Positions 1-8,736 of a stretch of 64,000 nt of DNA are shown here, piece by piece. How positions within the stretch are numbered: the stretch's first letter is position 1; each line of letters starts with the position of its first letter. The translations under genes were made by a program, and so were the position numbers. The stretch is from the NCBI RefSeq assembly GCF_016679925.1, contig NZ_JAEQBW010000008.1, positions 1 through 64,000 of the forward strand, in the 5' to 3' direction. The notes beneath the pieces are model-generated. The model did no database searches, was not told where the DNA came from, and was given only the letters and a program-made list of their open reading frames with translations. The stretch is from Marivirga aurantiaca. Its GTDB lineage: Bacteria; Bacteroidota; Bacteroidia; Cytophagales; Cyclobacteriaceae.

Positions 1-1
1 C

Positions 2-127
2 AGGACCCCGGAGTTTAAACTGCTAAAGGAGAAACTGAGCCATCCATTAATATTGGATGGAAGGAACTTGTACGAGCCTGAGCAAATGAAACAGGAAGGA
101 TTTACTTATTTTAGTATTGGTAGATAA
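2..127 (+). CDS. UDP-glucose 6-dehydrogenase, C-terminal end (partial)
   Basis: The reading frame is open from the window edge and ends at TAA 125-127, giving the last 41 residues of a protein. The tail contains ILDGRNLYEP and ends GFTYFSIGR, the typical end of Bacteroidota UDP-glucose/GDP-mannose dehydrogenases, where the C-terminal domain finishes with D-G-R-N-x-Y and Y-x-S-I-G-R. The enzyme oxidises UDP-glucose to UDP-glucuronate with NAD+. That product is the substrate of the next gene, which begins 6 bases downstream, so the two are almost certainly co-transcribed. The NAD-binding and catalytic domains lie outside the window and cannot be judged. Confidence 0.8.
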   Translation, partial: RTPEFKLLKEKLSHPLILDGRNLYEPEQMKQEGFTYFSIGR

Positions 128-133
128 TTGAAT

Positions 134-1126
134 ATGGGCAAGGAAAAAGTTTTAATAACAGGGGCAGCAGGTTTTTTAGGCTCCCATTTATGTGATAGGT
201 TTTTGAAAGAAGGCTATGAGGTAATAGGTATGGACAACCTGATCACGGGCTCTATGGATAATATTGCCCATTTGATGAACCGTGAAGATTTTGAGTTTTA
301 TCACCATGATGTTACCAAATATGTTCATATACCTGGAGAACTAAAATATATCCTACATTTCGCCTCTCCTGCCAGCCCTATTGATTATTTGAAAATTCCT
401 ATCCAAACATTAAAGGTAGGGGCACATGGTACACACAATTTATTGGGCTTGGCCAAAGATAAAAAAGCACGGATCCTGGTGGCTTCTACTTCGGAAGTTT
501 ATGGCGATCCTTTGGTACACCCGCAAACAGAAGAATATTATGGGAACGTAAATCCCATTGGTCCGAGAGGTGTTTATGATGAAGCGAAAAGGTTTATGGA
601 ATCTATTACCATGGCCTATCATACCTATCATGATCTTGAGACTCGTATCATTAGAATTTTCAATACCTATGGGCCGCGGATGCGTTTAAATGATGGTCGT
701 GTTTTGCCCGCATTTATTGGTCAGGCATTAAGGGGGGAAGATTTGACTGTTTTTGGGGATGGCTCTCAAACAAGGTCTTTTTGTTATGTAGATGATTTGG
801 TGGAAGGTATTTACAGGTTGTTGTTAAGCGATTATGCCAAACCTGTGAATATAGGGAACCCGGATGAGATCACTATTAGTGAATTTGCTGAAGAAATTAT
901 TAAATTGACAGGTACTTCCCAGAAAGTAATTTATAAAGATCTTCCTCAGGATGATCCCAAGCAAAGAAAACCGGATATTACCAAAGCAAAAGAGTTACTG
1001 GGATGGACTCCCAAAGTTGACAGAGTAGACGGTTTAAAAATTACTTATGAATATTTTAAATCATTAGATAGGGAGAAACTGTTTCAAACAGAACATAAAG
1101 ATTTCGAAAAGTACAGCAAGAAATAA
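134..1126 (+). CDS. UDP-glucuronate decarboxylase (UDP-xylose synthase), SDR family
   Basis: A 330-residue extended SDR protein. The Rossmann motif GAAGFLG is at residues 10-16, the substrate loop SPASP at about 79-83, STSEVYGDP at 118-126 and the catalytic Tyr148/Lys152 pair in GVYDEAKR. The sequence and length fit UDP-glucuronate decarboxylases, which convert UDP-glucuronate to UDP-xylose with bound NAD+ in the cytoplasm. I chose ATG 134 rather than TTG 128 because family members begin right at M[15 protein letters not shown]. It follows the UDP-glucose dehydrogenase end by 6 bases and overlaps the next gene by one base (TAATG), so the cassette makes UDP-Glc to UDP-GlcA to UDP-Xyl. Confidence 0.9.
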   Translation: MGKEKVLITGAAGFLGSHLCDRFLKEGYEVIGMDNLITGSMDNIAHLMNREDFEFYHHDVTKYVHIPGELKYILHFASPASPIDYLKIPIQTLKVGAHGTHNLLGLAKDKKARILVASTSEVYGDPLVHPQTEEYYGNVNPIGPRGVYDEAKRFMESITMAYHTYHDLETRIIRIFNTYGPRMRLNDGRVLPAFIGQALRGEDLTVFGDGSQTRSFCYVDDLVEGIYRLLLSDYAKPVNIGNPDEITISEFAEEIIKLTGTSQKVIYKDLPQDDPKQRKPDITKAKELLGWTPKVDRVDGLKITYEYFKSLDREKLFQTEHKDFEKYSKK

Positions 1127-2163
1127 TGGGTAAAAAGATATTAGTAACAGGTGGCCTGGGGTATATTGGTTCTCACACGGTGGTGGAATTAATAAAACAA
1201 GGCTATGAGCCTTTAATAATTGATAACCTTTCAAATTCTGATCCGAAAGTACTGGATAGGCTGGAGAAGATATGTGGTAAACGACCATTATTTCAACAAG
1301 TTGAAATGCGTGATAAAGAGCAGCTCCAGGAGGTTTTCTGGAACAACAATAATGAAATAGCAGGTGTCATTCATTTTGCTGCGGCATTATTGGTGGGAGA
1401 ATCCGTGGAACAGCCTTTGCACTATTATTATAACAACCTTACTTCCACAATCAATTTGCTGGAATGCATGAAGGAATTTGAGGTAAGGCCACTTGTTTTT
1501 TCATCTTCTTGTACGGTTTATGGTAATCCTGATGAGTTGCCTGTTACAGAAAATGCTACTATTAAACCTGCTGTATCACCTTATGGCAATACAAAGAAAA
1601 TCTGTGAGGATATACTTTCGGATGCTTCGAAAGCACATGATTTAAGTATAATTTCTCTCCGTTATTTTAACCCGATAGGTGCCCATGAATCTGCTTTGAT
1701 TGGTGAGTTTCAGAAGGGAGCTCCTCATCACCTGGTACCATTTATTACAGAAACTGCTTCCGGCAAACGAGATAAGCTCATGATTTTTGGTAATGACTGG
1801 AATACCAAAGACGGTACCTGTATTCGGGATTATATTCATGTAAGCGATGTAGCCACCGCTCATATATACGCAATGGAAAGAGCTATGGATAAAAACCAGC
1901 CAAAAGAAGCTTTTGAGGTTTTTAATATTGGTTCAGGAAATGGGTATACTGTCTTGGAAATGGTGGAAAGTTTTGTGAAAGTAACAGGAATGAAGGTTCC
2001 CTATGAATTTGCCAAACGAAGGGCAGGGGATGTTGAAGCTGTTTTTGCAGATACCACTAAAGCTAATAAAACACTTGGGTGGAAAACGAGAAAATCGTTG
2101 GATGATATGTTGAAATCCGCCTGGGACTGGGAGCAAGCATTGGCTAAAGAGGGGCAAGGGTAA
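1126..2163 (+). CDS. galE: GalE-type UDP-sugar 4-epimerase
   Basis: A 345-residue extended SDR with TGGLGYIG at residues 8-15, SSSCTVYG at 126-133 and the catalytic Tyr153/Lys157 in SPYGNTKK. RYFNPIGAH and the C-terminal DDMLKSAWDWE region are typical of UDP-glucose 4-epimerase, which interconverts UDP-Glc and UDP-Gal through a bound-NAD 4-keto intermediate. The start ATG shares one base with the stop of the decarboxylase gene, so the two are translationally coupled. Because it sits directly after a UDP-xylose synthase, it could instead act on UDP-xylose/UDP-arabinose; the sequence alone does not settle this. Confidence 0.88.
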   Translation: MGKKILVTGGLGYIGSHTVVELIKQGYEPLIIDNLSNSDPKVLDRLEKICGKRPLFQQVEMRDKEQLQEVFWNNNNEIAGVIHFAAALLVGESVEQPLHYYYNNLTSTINLLECMKEFEVRPLVFSSSCTVYGNPDELPVTENATIKPAVSPYGNTKKICEDILSDASKAHDLSIISLRYFNPIGAHESALIGEFQKGAPHHLVPFITETASGKRDKLMIFGNDWNTKDGTCIRDYIHVSDVATAHIYAMERAMDKNQPKEAFEVFNIGSGNGYTVLEMVESFVKVTGMKVPYEFAKRRAGDVEAVFADTTKANKTLGWKTRKSLDDMLKSAWDWEQALAKEGQG

Positions 2164-2260
2164 ACAGAAACGTGCTGTTAAATAATTTTTATCTTTATGG
2201 GTAAATCTACCAGATAGCCGATTAGCACATCAACACTTAAACACATAGGTACATCAACGC

Positions 2261-3034
2261 TTATTTAAGAGTTACTTCAATAAATTTGGCTATTGTGCTA
2301 TAAACCTCTTCTTCTTTTTCAAACATTCCCATATGGCCTGTTTCAGGAAGGCTTTTTAAATAAGGATGTTGCATGTATTTTATTTGTTCTTTACTCTTGG
2401 CTAATGGGATACTGGAATCCTCTTCTCCGAATATAAATAATAAAGGTTTCTCAAATTCCTTTAATAAATCAATATTGTCACTTCTATCACGCATGGCCAG
2501 CATATAATCGGTCATGGTTTTTTCCGGTATTTTTTTACCTTCCTCAATAAGCATTTGAATAGTTTTCTGATGCTGGTCTCTCGTGTTCTCATTAAATAAC
2601 ATGGGTACAAAGCTCTCTATAAATTTTTCCACGCCATGTTTCTGAATGAATTCAATGCTTTTCTCCCTGCCAATCTTTTTTTCGTCTGAATCGGAGAAGG
2701 CAGATGAATGGAGCAGGCCTATTCCTGAGATAATATTTGGGAATTTTTTAGCTATTTCCAGTGTAACATAACCACCCAATGAGTGGCCAATAATGATGCA
2801 TTCGGATATGTTTTTTTTCTTGAGCCAATCATAAATAGAATTCGCCACCATGTCCAGGGAAAGGTCATAGGGAAGCGGATCACTTTGCCCAAATCCTGGC
2901 AAGTCGGGTGTTAAAACCCTATATTTTGTTGATAGTCTCTCTTGATAGGTAGCCCAAATATGGTGTGTTTCTCCATATCCATGAATTAAAATGACAGGGT
3001 ATCCTTTTCCGGATTCTTCATAATGAATGGTCAT
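2261..3034 (-). CDS. Alpha/beta hydrolase
   Basis: A 257-residue single-domain alpha/beta hydrolase without a signal peptide. The oxyanion HG is at residues 18-19, the nucleophile elbow GHSLGG puts Ser85 in place, and Asp206 (GEEDSSIP) and His234 (ETGHMG) complete the triad. It most resembles small esterase/epoxide-hydrolase-like enzymes; the substrate cannot be read from the sequence. Its ATG overlaps the dxs stop as ATGA (3031-3034), so it is translated from the dxs message. The link to isoprenoid synthesis is by location only. Confidence 0.85.
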   Translation of the reverse strand: MTIHYEESGKGYPVILIHGYGETHHIWATYQERLSTKYRVLTPDLPGFGQSDPLPYDLSLDMVANSIYDWLKKKNISECIIIGHSLGGYVTLEIAKKFPNIISGIGLLHSSAFSDSDEKKIGREKSIEFIQKHGVEKFIESFVPMLFNENTRDQHQKTIQMLIEEGKKIPEKTMTDYMLAMRDRSDNIDLLKEFEKPLLFIFGEEDSSIPLAKSKEQIKYMQHPYLKSLPETGHMGMFEKEEEVYSTIAKFIEVTLK

Positions 3035-4956
3035 AATTTAGTAGATAATGATGTTTCTATCATTTGCAATGCATTCTGAAAAATACCATCAGCATCAAAC
3101 TGGCATTCAGCATGTAGTTCGTACTGTTCGCCATGTTCCACAATTCTATCAGGTATTCCTAAGCGTTTTACTTTTGCAGAATAATCATTTTCTGCCATAA
3201 ATTCAAGTATGGCACTACCAAATCCTCCCATCAGACAGCCGTCCTCAACAGTGATTACTTTTTTATGGTTTTTGAAAATATGATGCAGTAGCTTTTCATC
3301 CAAAGGTTTAACAAAGCGCATGTCGTAAACGGCTGTGCTCACCCCTTCTTTGTCAAGTTTTCCAGCAGCTTCCAAAGCAAAATTGCCAATATGGCCAATT
3401 GTTAATATAGCCAAATCTTCTCCCTCTTTTACTTGCCTTCCGGTACCTATTTCAATGGCTTCCATTGGAGTTCTCCATTCAGGCATTACGCCTTTTCCTC
3501 TTGGGTAACGGATAGTAAAAGCCTTGCCTTCTCTCGGTAATTGAGAAGTGAATAATAAATTTCTTAATTCAGATTCATTCATAGGAGCTGCTACAATCAT
3601 GTTAGGTATGCACCTCATAAAAGCAATGTCATAATTGCCATGGTGGGTAGGCCCGTCAGCTCCTGCAAAGCCAGCCCTGTCCAGACAGAAATTAACAGCT
3701 AAATCCTGGATACAAACATCATGAATAACCTGATCATAACCTCTTTGCATGAAAGTACTGTATATGTTACAGAACGGTATCATGCCCTGGGTGGCTAATC
3801 CGGCAGAGAAAGTAACAGCATGTTGCTCTGCTATTCCCACGTCAAAAGCTCTGTCAGGCATTTCTTTCATCATAATATTTAATGAAGAACCTGATGGCAT
3901 GGCAGGAGTTACTCCTACAATTTTATCATTTTTCTCAGCTAATTCTACCAAGGTATGTCCAAACACATCCTGATACTTTGGAGCCTGAGGCGTTAAGTCC
4001 GGTTTCTTCTGAATTTCTCCCGTAATCTTATCAAACTTGCCGGGTGCATGCCATTTGGTTTGGTCTTTTTCTGCAGGGGCAAATCCTTTTCCTTTGGTAG
4101 TGACACAATGCAATACTTTAGGGCCGGGGATATCTTTTAGATCATTTAATACATGAACAAGATGGTTTACATCGTGGCCATCCACAGGGCCAAAATATCT
4201 TAGGTTTAATGATTCAAAAAGATTACTTTGTTTTAGTAGAAAAGATTTAATGGAATTCTCCAGTTTACCTACTACTTCCTGGGCACTTTTGCCAAACCCA
4301 CTAACTTTTCCTAACAATTTCCATACATCATCCCTCATTTTATTATAAGTGTGGGAGGTAGTGATATCGGTTAAATACTCTTTCAATGCCCCAACATTGG
4401 GATCAATTGACATACAATTATCATTGAGGATAATAATCATATTGGCATCAGAAGCGCCTGCGTGGTTCATTCCTTCAAATGCAATTCCCCCAGTCATGGC
4501 ACCATCTCCAATTATGGCAATATGTTGTCTATGCTTTTCTCCTTTAATATTGGACGCCATGGCCATTCCCAAAGCAGCAGAAATAGAGGTAGATGAGTGA
4601 CCTACGCCAAAAGCATCATATTCGCTTTCTTTTCTTTTGGGAAACCCGGATAAACCATTGTAAACACGGTTAGTATGAAAAATGTCTTTTCTGCCTGTAA
4701 TGATTTTATGGCCGTAAGCCTGATGTCCAACATCCCAAACAAGTTGGTCTTCAGGTGTATTGAAAACATAATGAAGTGCCGTGGTTAATTCCACCACTCC
4801 AAGATTGGCGCCAAAATGCCCCCCGTAAATCGAAACATTATCAATAATAAATTGCCGTAATTCTTGGCTAAACTGCACCAATTGAGATTGATCTAATTTC
4901 TTTAAATCTGCCGGACTATCTATTTTAGCTAAAAGTTCTCCTGGTTGAATAAGCAT
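3031..4956 (-). CDS. dxs: 1-deoxy-D-xylulose-5-phosphate synthase
   Basis: A 641-residue, full-length DXS. It condenses pyruvate and glyceraldehyde 3-phosphate in the thiamine-diphosphate-dependent first step of the MEP isoprenoid pathway. Visible signatures are YGGHFGANLG near residue 44, the ThDP motif GDGAMTGG at 150-157 with NDN at 178-180, the pyrimidine-binding GIAEQHAVTF and the transketolase motif DRAGFAGADGPTHHG. The start ATG at 4956 fits the family N-terminus. The last four bases overlap the start of the alpha/beta hydrolase. It is divergent from scpA across 182 bp. Confidence 0.97.
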   Translation of the reverse strand: MLIQPGELLAKIDSPADLKKLDQSQLVQFSQELRQFIIDNVSIYGGHFGANLGVVELTTALHYVFNTPEDQLVWDVGHQAYGHKIITGRKDIFHTNRVYNGLSGFPKRKESEYDAFGVGHSSTSISAALGMAMASNIKGEKHRQHIAIIGDGAMTGGIAFEGMNHAGASDANMIIILNDNCMSIDPNVGALKEYLTDITTSHTYNKMRDDVWKLLGKVSGFGKSAQEVVGKLENSIKSFLLKQSNLFESLNLRYFGPVDGHDVNHLVHVLNDLKDIPGPKVLHCVTTKGKGFAPAEKDQTKWHAPGKFDKITGEIQKKPDLTPQAPKYQDVFGHTLVELAEKNDKIVGVTPAMPSGSSLNIMMKEMPDRAFDVGIAEQHAVTFSAGLATQGMIPFCNIYSTFMQRGYDQVIHDVCIQDLAVNFCLDRAGFAGADGPTHHGNYDIAFMRCIPNMIVAAPMNESELRNLLFTSQLPREGKAFTIRYPRGKGVMPEWRTPMEAIEIGTGRQVKEGEDLAILTIGHIGNFALEAAGKLDKEGVSTAVYDMRFVKPLDEKLLHHIFKNHKKVITVEDGCLMGGFGSAILEFMAENDYSAKVKRLGIPDRIVEHGEQYELHAECQFDADGIFQNALQMIETSLSTKL

Positions 4957-5075
4957 AATATTTACTAACGTCTAATTTAATTCGAAAAACATCCAAATCA
5001 CTATAAATGTTTTCAACCTACAAATTACTGAATTTTTTACCGTAAAAATGTAATTTATTAATAAAATCAACTTCC

Positions 5076-5109
5076 TTGCCTACAATCTTTTAGAAATAAT
5101 TTATCTTTG
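5076..5109 (+). promoter_or_regulatory. Candidate Bacteroidota promoter for scpA
   Basis: TTG at 5076-5078 and TATCTTTG at 5102-5109, separated by 23 bp, match the Bacteroidota/Flavobacteria consensus TTG-N17-23-TAnnTTTG. Transcription would start about 5116, some 23 bases before the TTG start codon of scpA. Confidence 0.65.
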
Positions 5110-5138
5110 AGTCAGTATGCGCATCTAACTAAGTTATT

Positions 5139-5885
5139 TTGAGTTTCGAAATAAAATTACCTCTTTTTGAAGGCCCTTTTGATTTGCTTCTCTTCTTTAT
5201 TGAAAGAGATGAATTGGATATTTATGATATTCCGATATCCAAAATTACTCATGATTTCCTTGACTACCTGAAACATTTGGAAAAGCTGAACATAGAAGTA
5301 GCAAGTGAATTTATTTTAGTGGCAGCTACCCTTATGCGCATAAAAGCTAAAATCCTTTTACCGAGACCACAAATAGATGAAGAGGGCAATGAAATTGATC
5401 CGCGAGAAGAGTTGGTAAGGCACCTTTTAGAATATAAAAAATATAAATCTGTTTTATCCGATTTCTCCACAATGGAATCGGGCATGCTTGAAAAGGAAAA
5501 AAGAGGCAATGTAAAAAGAGAAGTGAAAATGCTTTCCGAAACAATTAATGTGGAAGCAGAGTTGCAAAACGTTGATTTGTACAAATTACTAAAGGTCTAT
5601 CGGGAGGTAATGGCCAAGTATGAGTTGGAAAAAAACAAACCCACTCATAGGGTAGTTCAATACCCTTATACAATTACCGGTCAAAAGGACTACATTGTTG
5701 AAAAACTGGATTTTTCGAGCAGACTTTCATTTTCTGAACTAATAGAGTTCGATCCTAATAAAATTGCAGTTATATTTAATTTCCTGGCTATTTTGGAGCT
5801 ACTGCAGAATGCTGTAATCACCATTACTATAGGAGAGGGGTTTAACAATTTTTGGTTGGAAAGACTTGAAAAGGTTGCTGAATGA
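5139..5885 (+). CDS. scpA: Segregation and condensation protein A
   Basis: A 248-residue kleisin subunit of the SMC-ScpA-ScpB condensin, acting on the nucleoid. The N-terminus EIKLPLFEGPFDLLLFFIE is the diagnostic ScpA SMC-neck-binding helix, and the C-terminal winged-helix region (about 190-245) closes the SMC head. The only in-frame start that keeps this N-terminus is TTG 5139, since the ATG at 5117 is out of frame. A good TAnnTTTG promoter lies just upstream. The stop overlaps the next gene's ATG by four bases (ATGA), so the membrane protein is coupled to it. Confidence 0.93.
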   Translation: MSFEIKLPLFEGPFDLLLFFIERDELDIYDIPISKITHDFLDYLKHLEKLNIEVASEFILVAATLMRIKAKILLPRPQIDEEGNEIDPREELVRHLLEYKKYKSVLSDFSTMESGMLEKEKRGNVKREVKMLSETINVEAELQNVDLYKLLKVYREVMAKYELEKNKPTHRVVQYPYTITGQKDYIVEKLDFSSRLSFSELIEFDPNKIAVIFNFLAILELLQNAVITITIGEGFNNFWLERLEKVAE

Positions 5886-6931
5886 AGATAGATAAGGATA
5901 AAGTTTTTAAAACATTAAACCCTAATAAGGTTTGGATACCTATCCTTTTTGGAGTAGGAATAGTGGGTTACCTTTTCTACCAGGATGATACTGTTACAGT
6001 AGAAAACCTGTCTCTAATTTTTACTGCTGAAATTGTACCAGTGATGCTGGCATTTTTGGTGCTTTTTGCACGGGATGTCGGTTATGTGTACAGAATCCGT
6101 ACCATTACCGGGGAAAAGCTCACCTGGAAAAGCAGTATCTATGTGATTATTCTGTGGGAATTTGCCTCTGCGGTGACACCCTCTGTAGTAGGGGGCACTG
6201 CGGTGGCAGTATTTATACTCATGAAAGAGGGTATAAAACTGGGTAAAGCCTTAGCTTATACCATGATCACTGCCATATTTGACAATTTGTACTTTGTAGT
6301 GATGGCCCCCATTATTTTTTTTATTGCCAATGGAAGCATTTTTCCGCAAAACGCTATGATTGAAACACAGTTGGGAAGAAGCTTACCCACCTTGTTTTTT
6401 GTCAGCTACGGGCTTATTGCTATTTATACTTTGGTGATGGCATTTGCCGTGTTGGTAAACCCACGTTGGTTCAAATGGATTTTGTTAAGGCTGACCTCCA
6501 TCAAATGGCTAAGAAAATGGAGACCTTATGCTTATGAGCAAGGGAACGAAATTATGATAGCCTCCAGGGAATTAAGAGGAAGGGATTATAGCTACTGGTT
6601 TAAAATCACCTTCTCTACTATGTTTATTTGGACAGCCAGGTATGCCATGTTGAATTGCGTGATAGAGGCTTTTACCAATCAGGATTTTGCCCAGCATCTT
6701 ACCATTTTTGCCCGACAAGTAATTATCTGGATTACCATGTTGATTTCACCTACACCGGGAAGTAGTGGCACAGCAGAATTTATATTTAACCAGTTTTTCC
6801 GTGAAGATTTAGGCTCAGTCACTTTTGTAAGTAATATTTTCTGGAGGTTGATGACTTATTACCCCTATTTGTTTTTAGGAGCACTTATTTTACCACGGTG
6901 GATTGCCAGAGTGTTTAAGAAGAAAAAGTGA
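5882..6931 (+). CDS. Flippase-like membrane protein (UPF0104/LPG synthase TM domain)
   Basis: A 349-residue polytopic inner-membrane protein with roughly eight hydrophobic segments, beginning VWIPILFGVGIVGYLF near residue 17. The conserved core WEFASAVTPSVVGGTAVAVF (about 91-110) and the late PTPGSSGTAE motif (about 285) are hallmarks of the YbhN/AglD family related to the transmembrane domain of lysylphosphatidylglycerol synthase. Members are thought to move lipids or lipid-linked precursors; the aminoacyl-transferase domain of MprF is absent. The start overlaps scpA by four bases. Confidence 0.85.
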   Translation: MKIDKDKVFKTLNPNKVWIPILFGVGIVGYLFYQDDTVTVENLSLIFTAEIVPVMLAFLVLFARDVGYVYRIRTITGEKLTWKSSIYVIILWEFASAVTPSVVGGTAVAVFILMKEGIKLGKALAYTMITAIFDNLYFVVMAPIIFFIANGSIFPQNAMIETQLGRSLPTLFFVSYGLIAIYTLVMAFAVLVNPRWFKWILLRLTSIKWLRKWRPYAYEQGNEIMIASRELRGRDYSYWFKITFSTMFIWTARYAMLNCVIEAFTNQDFAQHLTIFARQVIIWITMLISPTPGSSGTAEFIFNQFFREDLGSVTFVSNIFWRLMTYYPYLFLGALILPRWIARVFKKKK

Positions 6932-6966
6932 TTTTATGTATGGTCGATAATTTGTAAATTAGCTTT

Positions 6967-7359
6967 ATGTATTTCACCCAAATCAAAGAAACCTGCCTTT
7001 ATATAAAAGATCTGGAACGGGCCAAATCTTTCTACCATGGAAAACTGGAACTGCCTATTATTGCCTATGTGCCGGATAAATTGATTTTCTTTAGAAGTGG
7101 TACTTCGGTATTGCTTTGTTTTAATCCGGAATATAGCAAGGAGCAGGAAGTGCCACCACCTCATTTTGCTTTAGGAAAACAGCACATTGCTTTCGAGGTA
7201 AAAGCTGAAGAATACGAATCAGCTAAAAAGGAACTGTATGAAAAAGGTATTATGATTACCTATGAACATCAATGGCCAACAGGCAAACGTTCTGCTTATT
7301 TTGAAGATCCGGAAGGTCATGTGCTGGAAATTGTGCCTTCAGGTTTATGGGATGAATAA
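6967..7359 (+). CDS. VOC (glyoxalase/bleomycin-resistance) family protein
   Basis: A 130-residue single VOC domain with two beta-alpha-beta-beta-beta halves. Visible marks are LYIKDLERAKSFYHGKL near the N-terminus, QHIAFEV in the middle and the closing SAYFEDPEGHVLEIVP. The central His (QHIAFEV) and terminal Glu (HVLEIV) fit two metal-ligand positions; the first position, usually His, appears to be Glu8 or Thr9, so metal use is uncertain. It starts 35 bases after the flippase-like gene on the same strand and probably ends that operon. The substrate is unknown. Confidence 0.85.
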   Translation: MYFTQIKETCLYIKDLERAKSFYHGKLELPIIAYVPDKLIFFRSGTSVLLCFNPEYSKEQEVPPPHFALGKQHIAFEVKAEEYESAKKELYEKGIMITYEHQWPTGKRSAYFEDPEGHVLEIVPSGLWDE

Positions 7360-7403
7360 ATTATAGGGATTCTAAAAATTAATTACACAAACGTTCGTCA
7401 TTT

Positions 7404-7421
7404 CCTCGATAGCTATCGGGG
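7404..7421. repeat. Short palindrome CGATAGCTATCG with GC flanks
   Basis: CGATAGCTATCG (7407-7418) is a perfect palindrome, extended by C7404-C7405 pairing with G7420-G7421 around one T-G wobble. It lies between the VOC gene and the convergent membrane gene and is followed by GGGCTTATTTT, so it may serve as a weak terminator. A similar ATCGGGG-type hairpin occurs at 8737-8752. Confidence 0.45.
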
Positions 7422-7477
7422 GGCTTATTTTCAAGTAGTTACAAATGATTCTCATGTAATTGCCTAATAGGCTCTAT

Positions 7478-8065
7478 TTAATTTTCAAGCTCCTCTATCA
7501 TAGACTTTAGAATCTTCATTTTTCTGCCATATAATAGGTGAATAATCATTAACATTGATCCTATAGAAAATGCCAGGCCTATAGCTATTGAAAGAAGGTA
7601 AGAAATATTTATTTCCCCTTCGCTATTTAATATTTTATGGTCTATGGACTCACTCCAGGTGGCTCTTGTAGTGACAAAAAAAGCAATAGCAACCAAAAAA
7701 ACAGAGGCTATTTTGTAATGAGCAACAAAAACCTGCAAATTCTCATAACATGCCAATAAGTAATCGTGTACGCTTAACTGGATCTTAGCTTTGTTTAATT
7801 TATTAAGAAGCGTCTGGTAGTACCATAAGAAGGGAACAAATACCACAACCGTAAGTATTGCTTCCACGAGCATACTGAAGTATATTAATGAAATAAAAAA
7901 GATAGGAAAAGCTATGATATTCATGTAATGCTCCACCTTCATAGTTTTTATAATCCTTGAAATGATATTGGTACTTTTATAAGAGATTATTTCATCAATT
8001 TTTTTATCAGAAACCTCAACCTCACTCGTATTCAGCCGCCATAAATCTTTTAGTTCATTTTCCAT
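7478..8065 (-). CDS. Membrane protein encoded with the ECF sigma factor, possible anti-sigma factor
   Basis: A 195-residue protein with four hydrophobic segments: two adjacent near 49-85, one near 118-131 and one near 153-178. The soluble N-terminal stretch (1-45) begins MENELKDLWRLN, as in many Bacteroidota membrane partners of sigma-70 factors. Its gene starts 11 bases inside the sigma gene, so the pair is coupled, which suggests it holds the sigma factor at the membrane. I see no zinc-binding anti-sigma HxxxCxxC motif, so the anti-sigma role rests on gene order. Confidence 0.65.
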   Translation of the reverse strand: MENELKDLWRLNTSEVEVSDKKIDEIISYKSTNIISRIIKTMKVEHYMNIIAFPIFFISLIYFSMLVEAILTVVVFVPFLWYYQTLLNKLNKAKIQLSVHDYLLACYENLQVFVAHYKIASVFLVAIAFFVTTRATWSESIDHKILNSEGEINISYLLSIAIGLAFSIGSMLMIIHLLYGRKMKILKSMIEELEN

Positions 8066-8537
8066 TGAGCTTCAATTTTAGTTCTTGTTTGATCCGATTC
8101 ACCTTCACCCCAATGTTTGATATGTTAATACCCAGTATTTCAGCCATTTCTTTATATTTTTTATCTTCCAGATACAGCAAAATAATGGCCCTGTCAACTT
8201 TTTTTAATGCTTTAATAGCTATATAAAGCCTTTCAATTTTTTCCTGATTATGGTCAGTATAACTCTCTGCCACATCAAAATCGGGCTTAAAAGAGGAGGT
8301 ATTAATTCTTCTGCTGTTTTTCCTGATTTCTGACAGACAAACATTCAGCGTAATTCTATAAATCCAGGTAGAGATTTTCGATTCCCCTTTAAATGAATCG
8401 TATGCTCTCCAAATTTGTAAGGATACCTCCTGAAAATAATCTTTAAATTCATTTTCATCATTGGAATATGCCTTGCATATCTTTGTAATGATATTCTTGT
8501 TTTCCTCTAAAAGACTTTTAAAATCTACTTTTTTCAT
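8055..8537 (-). CDS. ECF-type RNA polymerase sigma factor
   Basis: A 160-residue sigma-70 family protein. Region 2 is at about 12-80 (DYFQEVSLQIWRAYDSF then STWIYRITLNVCL, matching the core-binding and -10 recognition helices). Region 4 is at about 103-158 with the helix-turn-helix YKEMAEILGINISNIGVKVNRIK. The length and two-region layout identify an ECF factor. It overlaps the downstream membrane gene by 11 bases. Two inverted repeats lie immediately upstream of its start. Confidence 0.92.
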   Translation of the reverse strand: MKKVDFKSLLEENKNIITKICKAYSNDENEFKDYFQEVSLQIWRAYDSFKGESKISTWIYRITLNVCLSEIRKNSRRINTSSFKPDFDVAESYTDHNQEKIERLYIAIKALKKVDRAIILLYLEDKKYKEMAEILGINISNIGVKVNRIKQELKLKLNGK

Positions 8538-8544
8538 TGGAATT

Positions 8545-8560
8545 AACCGGATACCCGGTT
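8545..8560. promoter_or_regulatory. Inverted repeat AACCGG-N4-CCGGTT next to the sigma gene start
   Basis: AACCGG (8545-8550) and CCGGTT (8555-8560) are perfect inverted copies around ATAC, placed 7 bases upstream of the sigma factor ATG. This is a candidate operator, or a hairpin over the ribosome-binding region. Confidence 0.4.
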
Positions 8561-8578
8561 AGTTGTTTACTTGCGTTC

Positions 8579-8614
8579 TTTTATTACAAAAAGCTTGAAA
8601 AAACTGTAATAAAA
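8579..8614. promoter_or_regulatory. Inverted repeat TTTTATTACA-N16-TGTAATAAAA
   Basis: Ten-base perfect inverted repeats at 8579-8588 and 8605-8614, separated by 16 bases, lie between the divergent sigma factor and TraB/GumN genes. The half-site spacing of about two and a half helical turns suits a dimeric DNA-binding protein. The regulator is unknown. Confidence 0.4.
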
Positions 8615-8736
8615 TTGAAATCTGTGCTACTTACCTAGTAAACTTAAATAAAAATATCATGAAATCGACATTAAAAATTCAGGTTCGAATTTACACCAAC
8701 CGAAGATGAATTTTTAATCAAAGATTCCATAGCCTG

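Noticed and set aside
5264-5584. Minus-strand frame of 106 aa opposite scpA
   Set aside because: Antisense to a well-conserved gene; composition (Ser/Phe-rich) is that of a shadow frame.
8659-8709. A 16-codon frame MKSTLKIQVRIYTNRR upstream of the TraB/GumN gene
   Set aside because: It is short and could be a chance frame; no conservation or promoter evidence supports it as a leader peptide.
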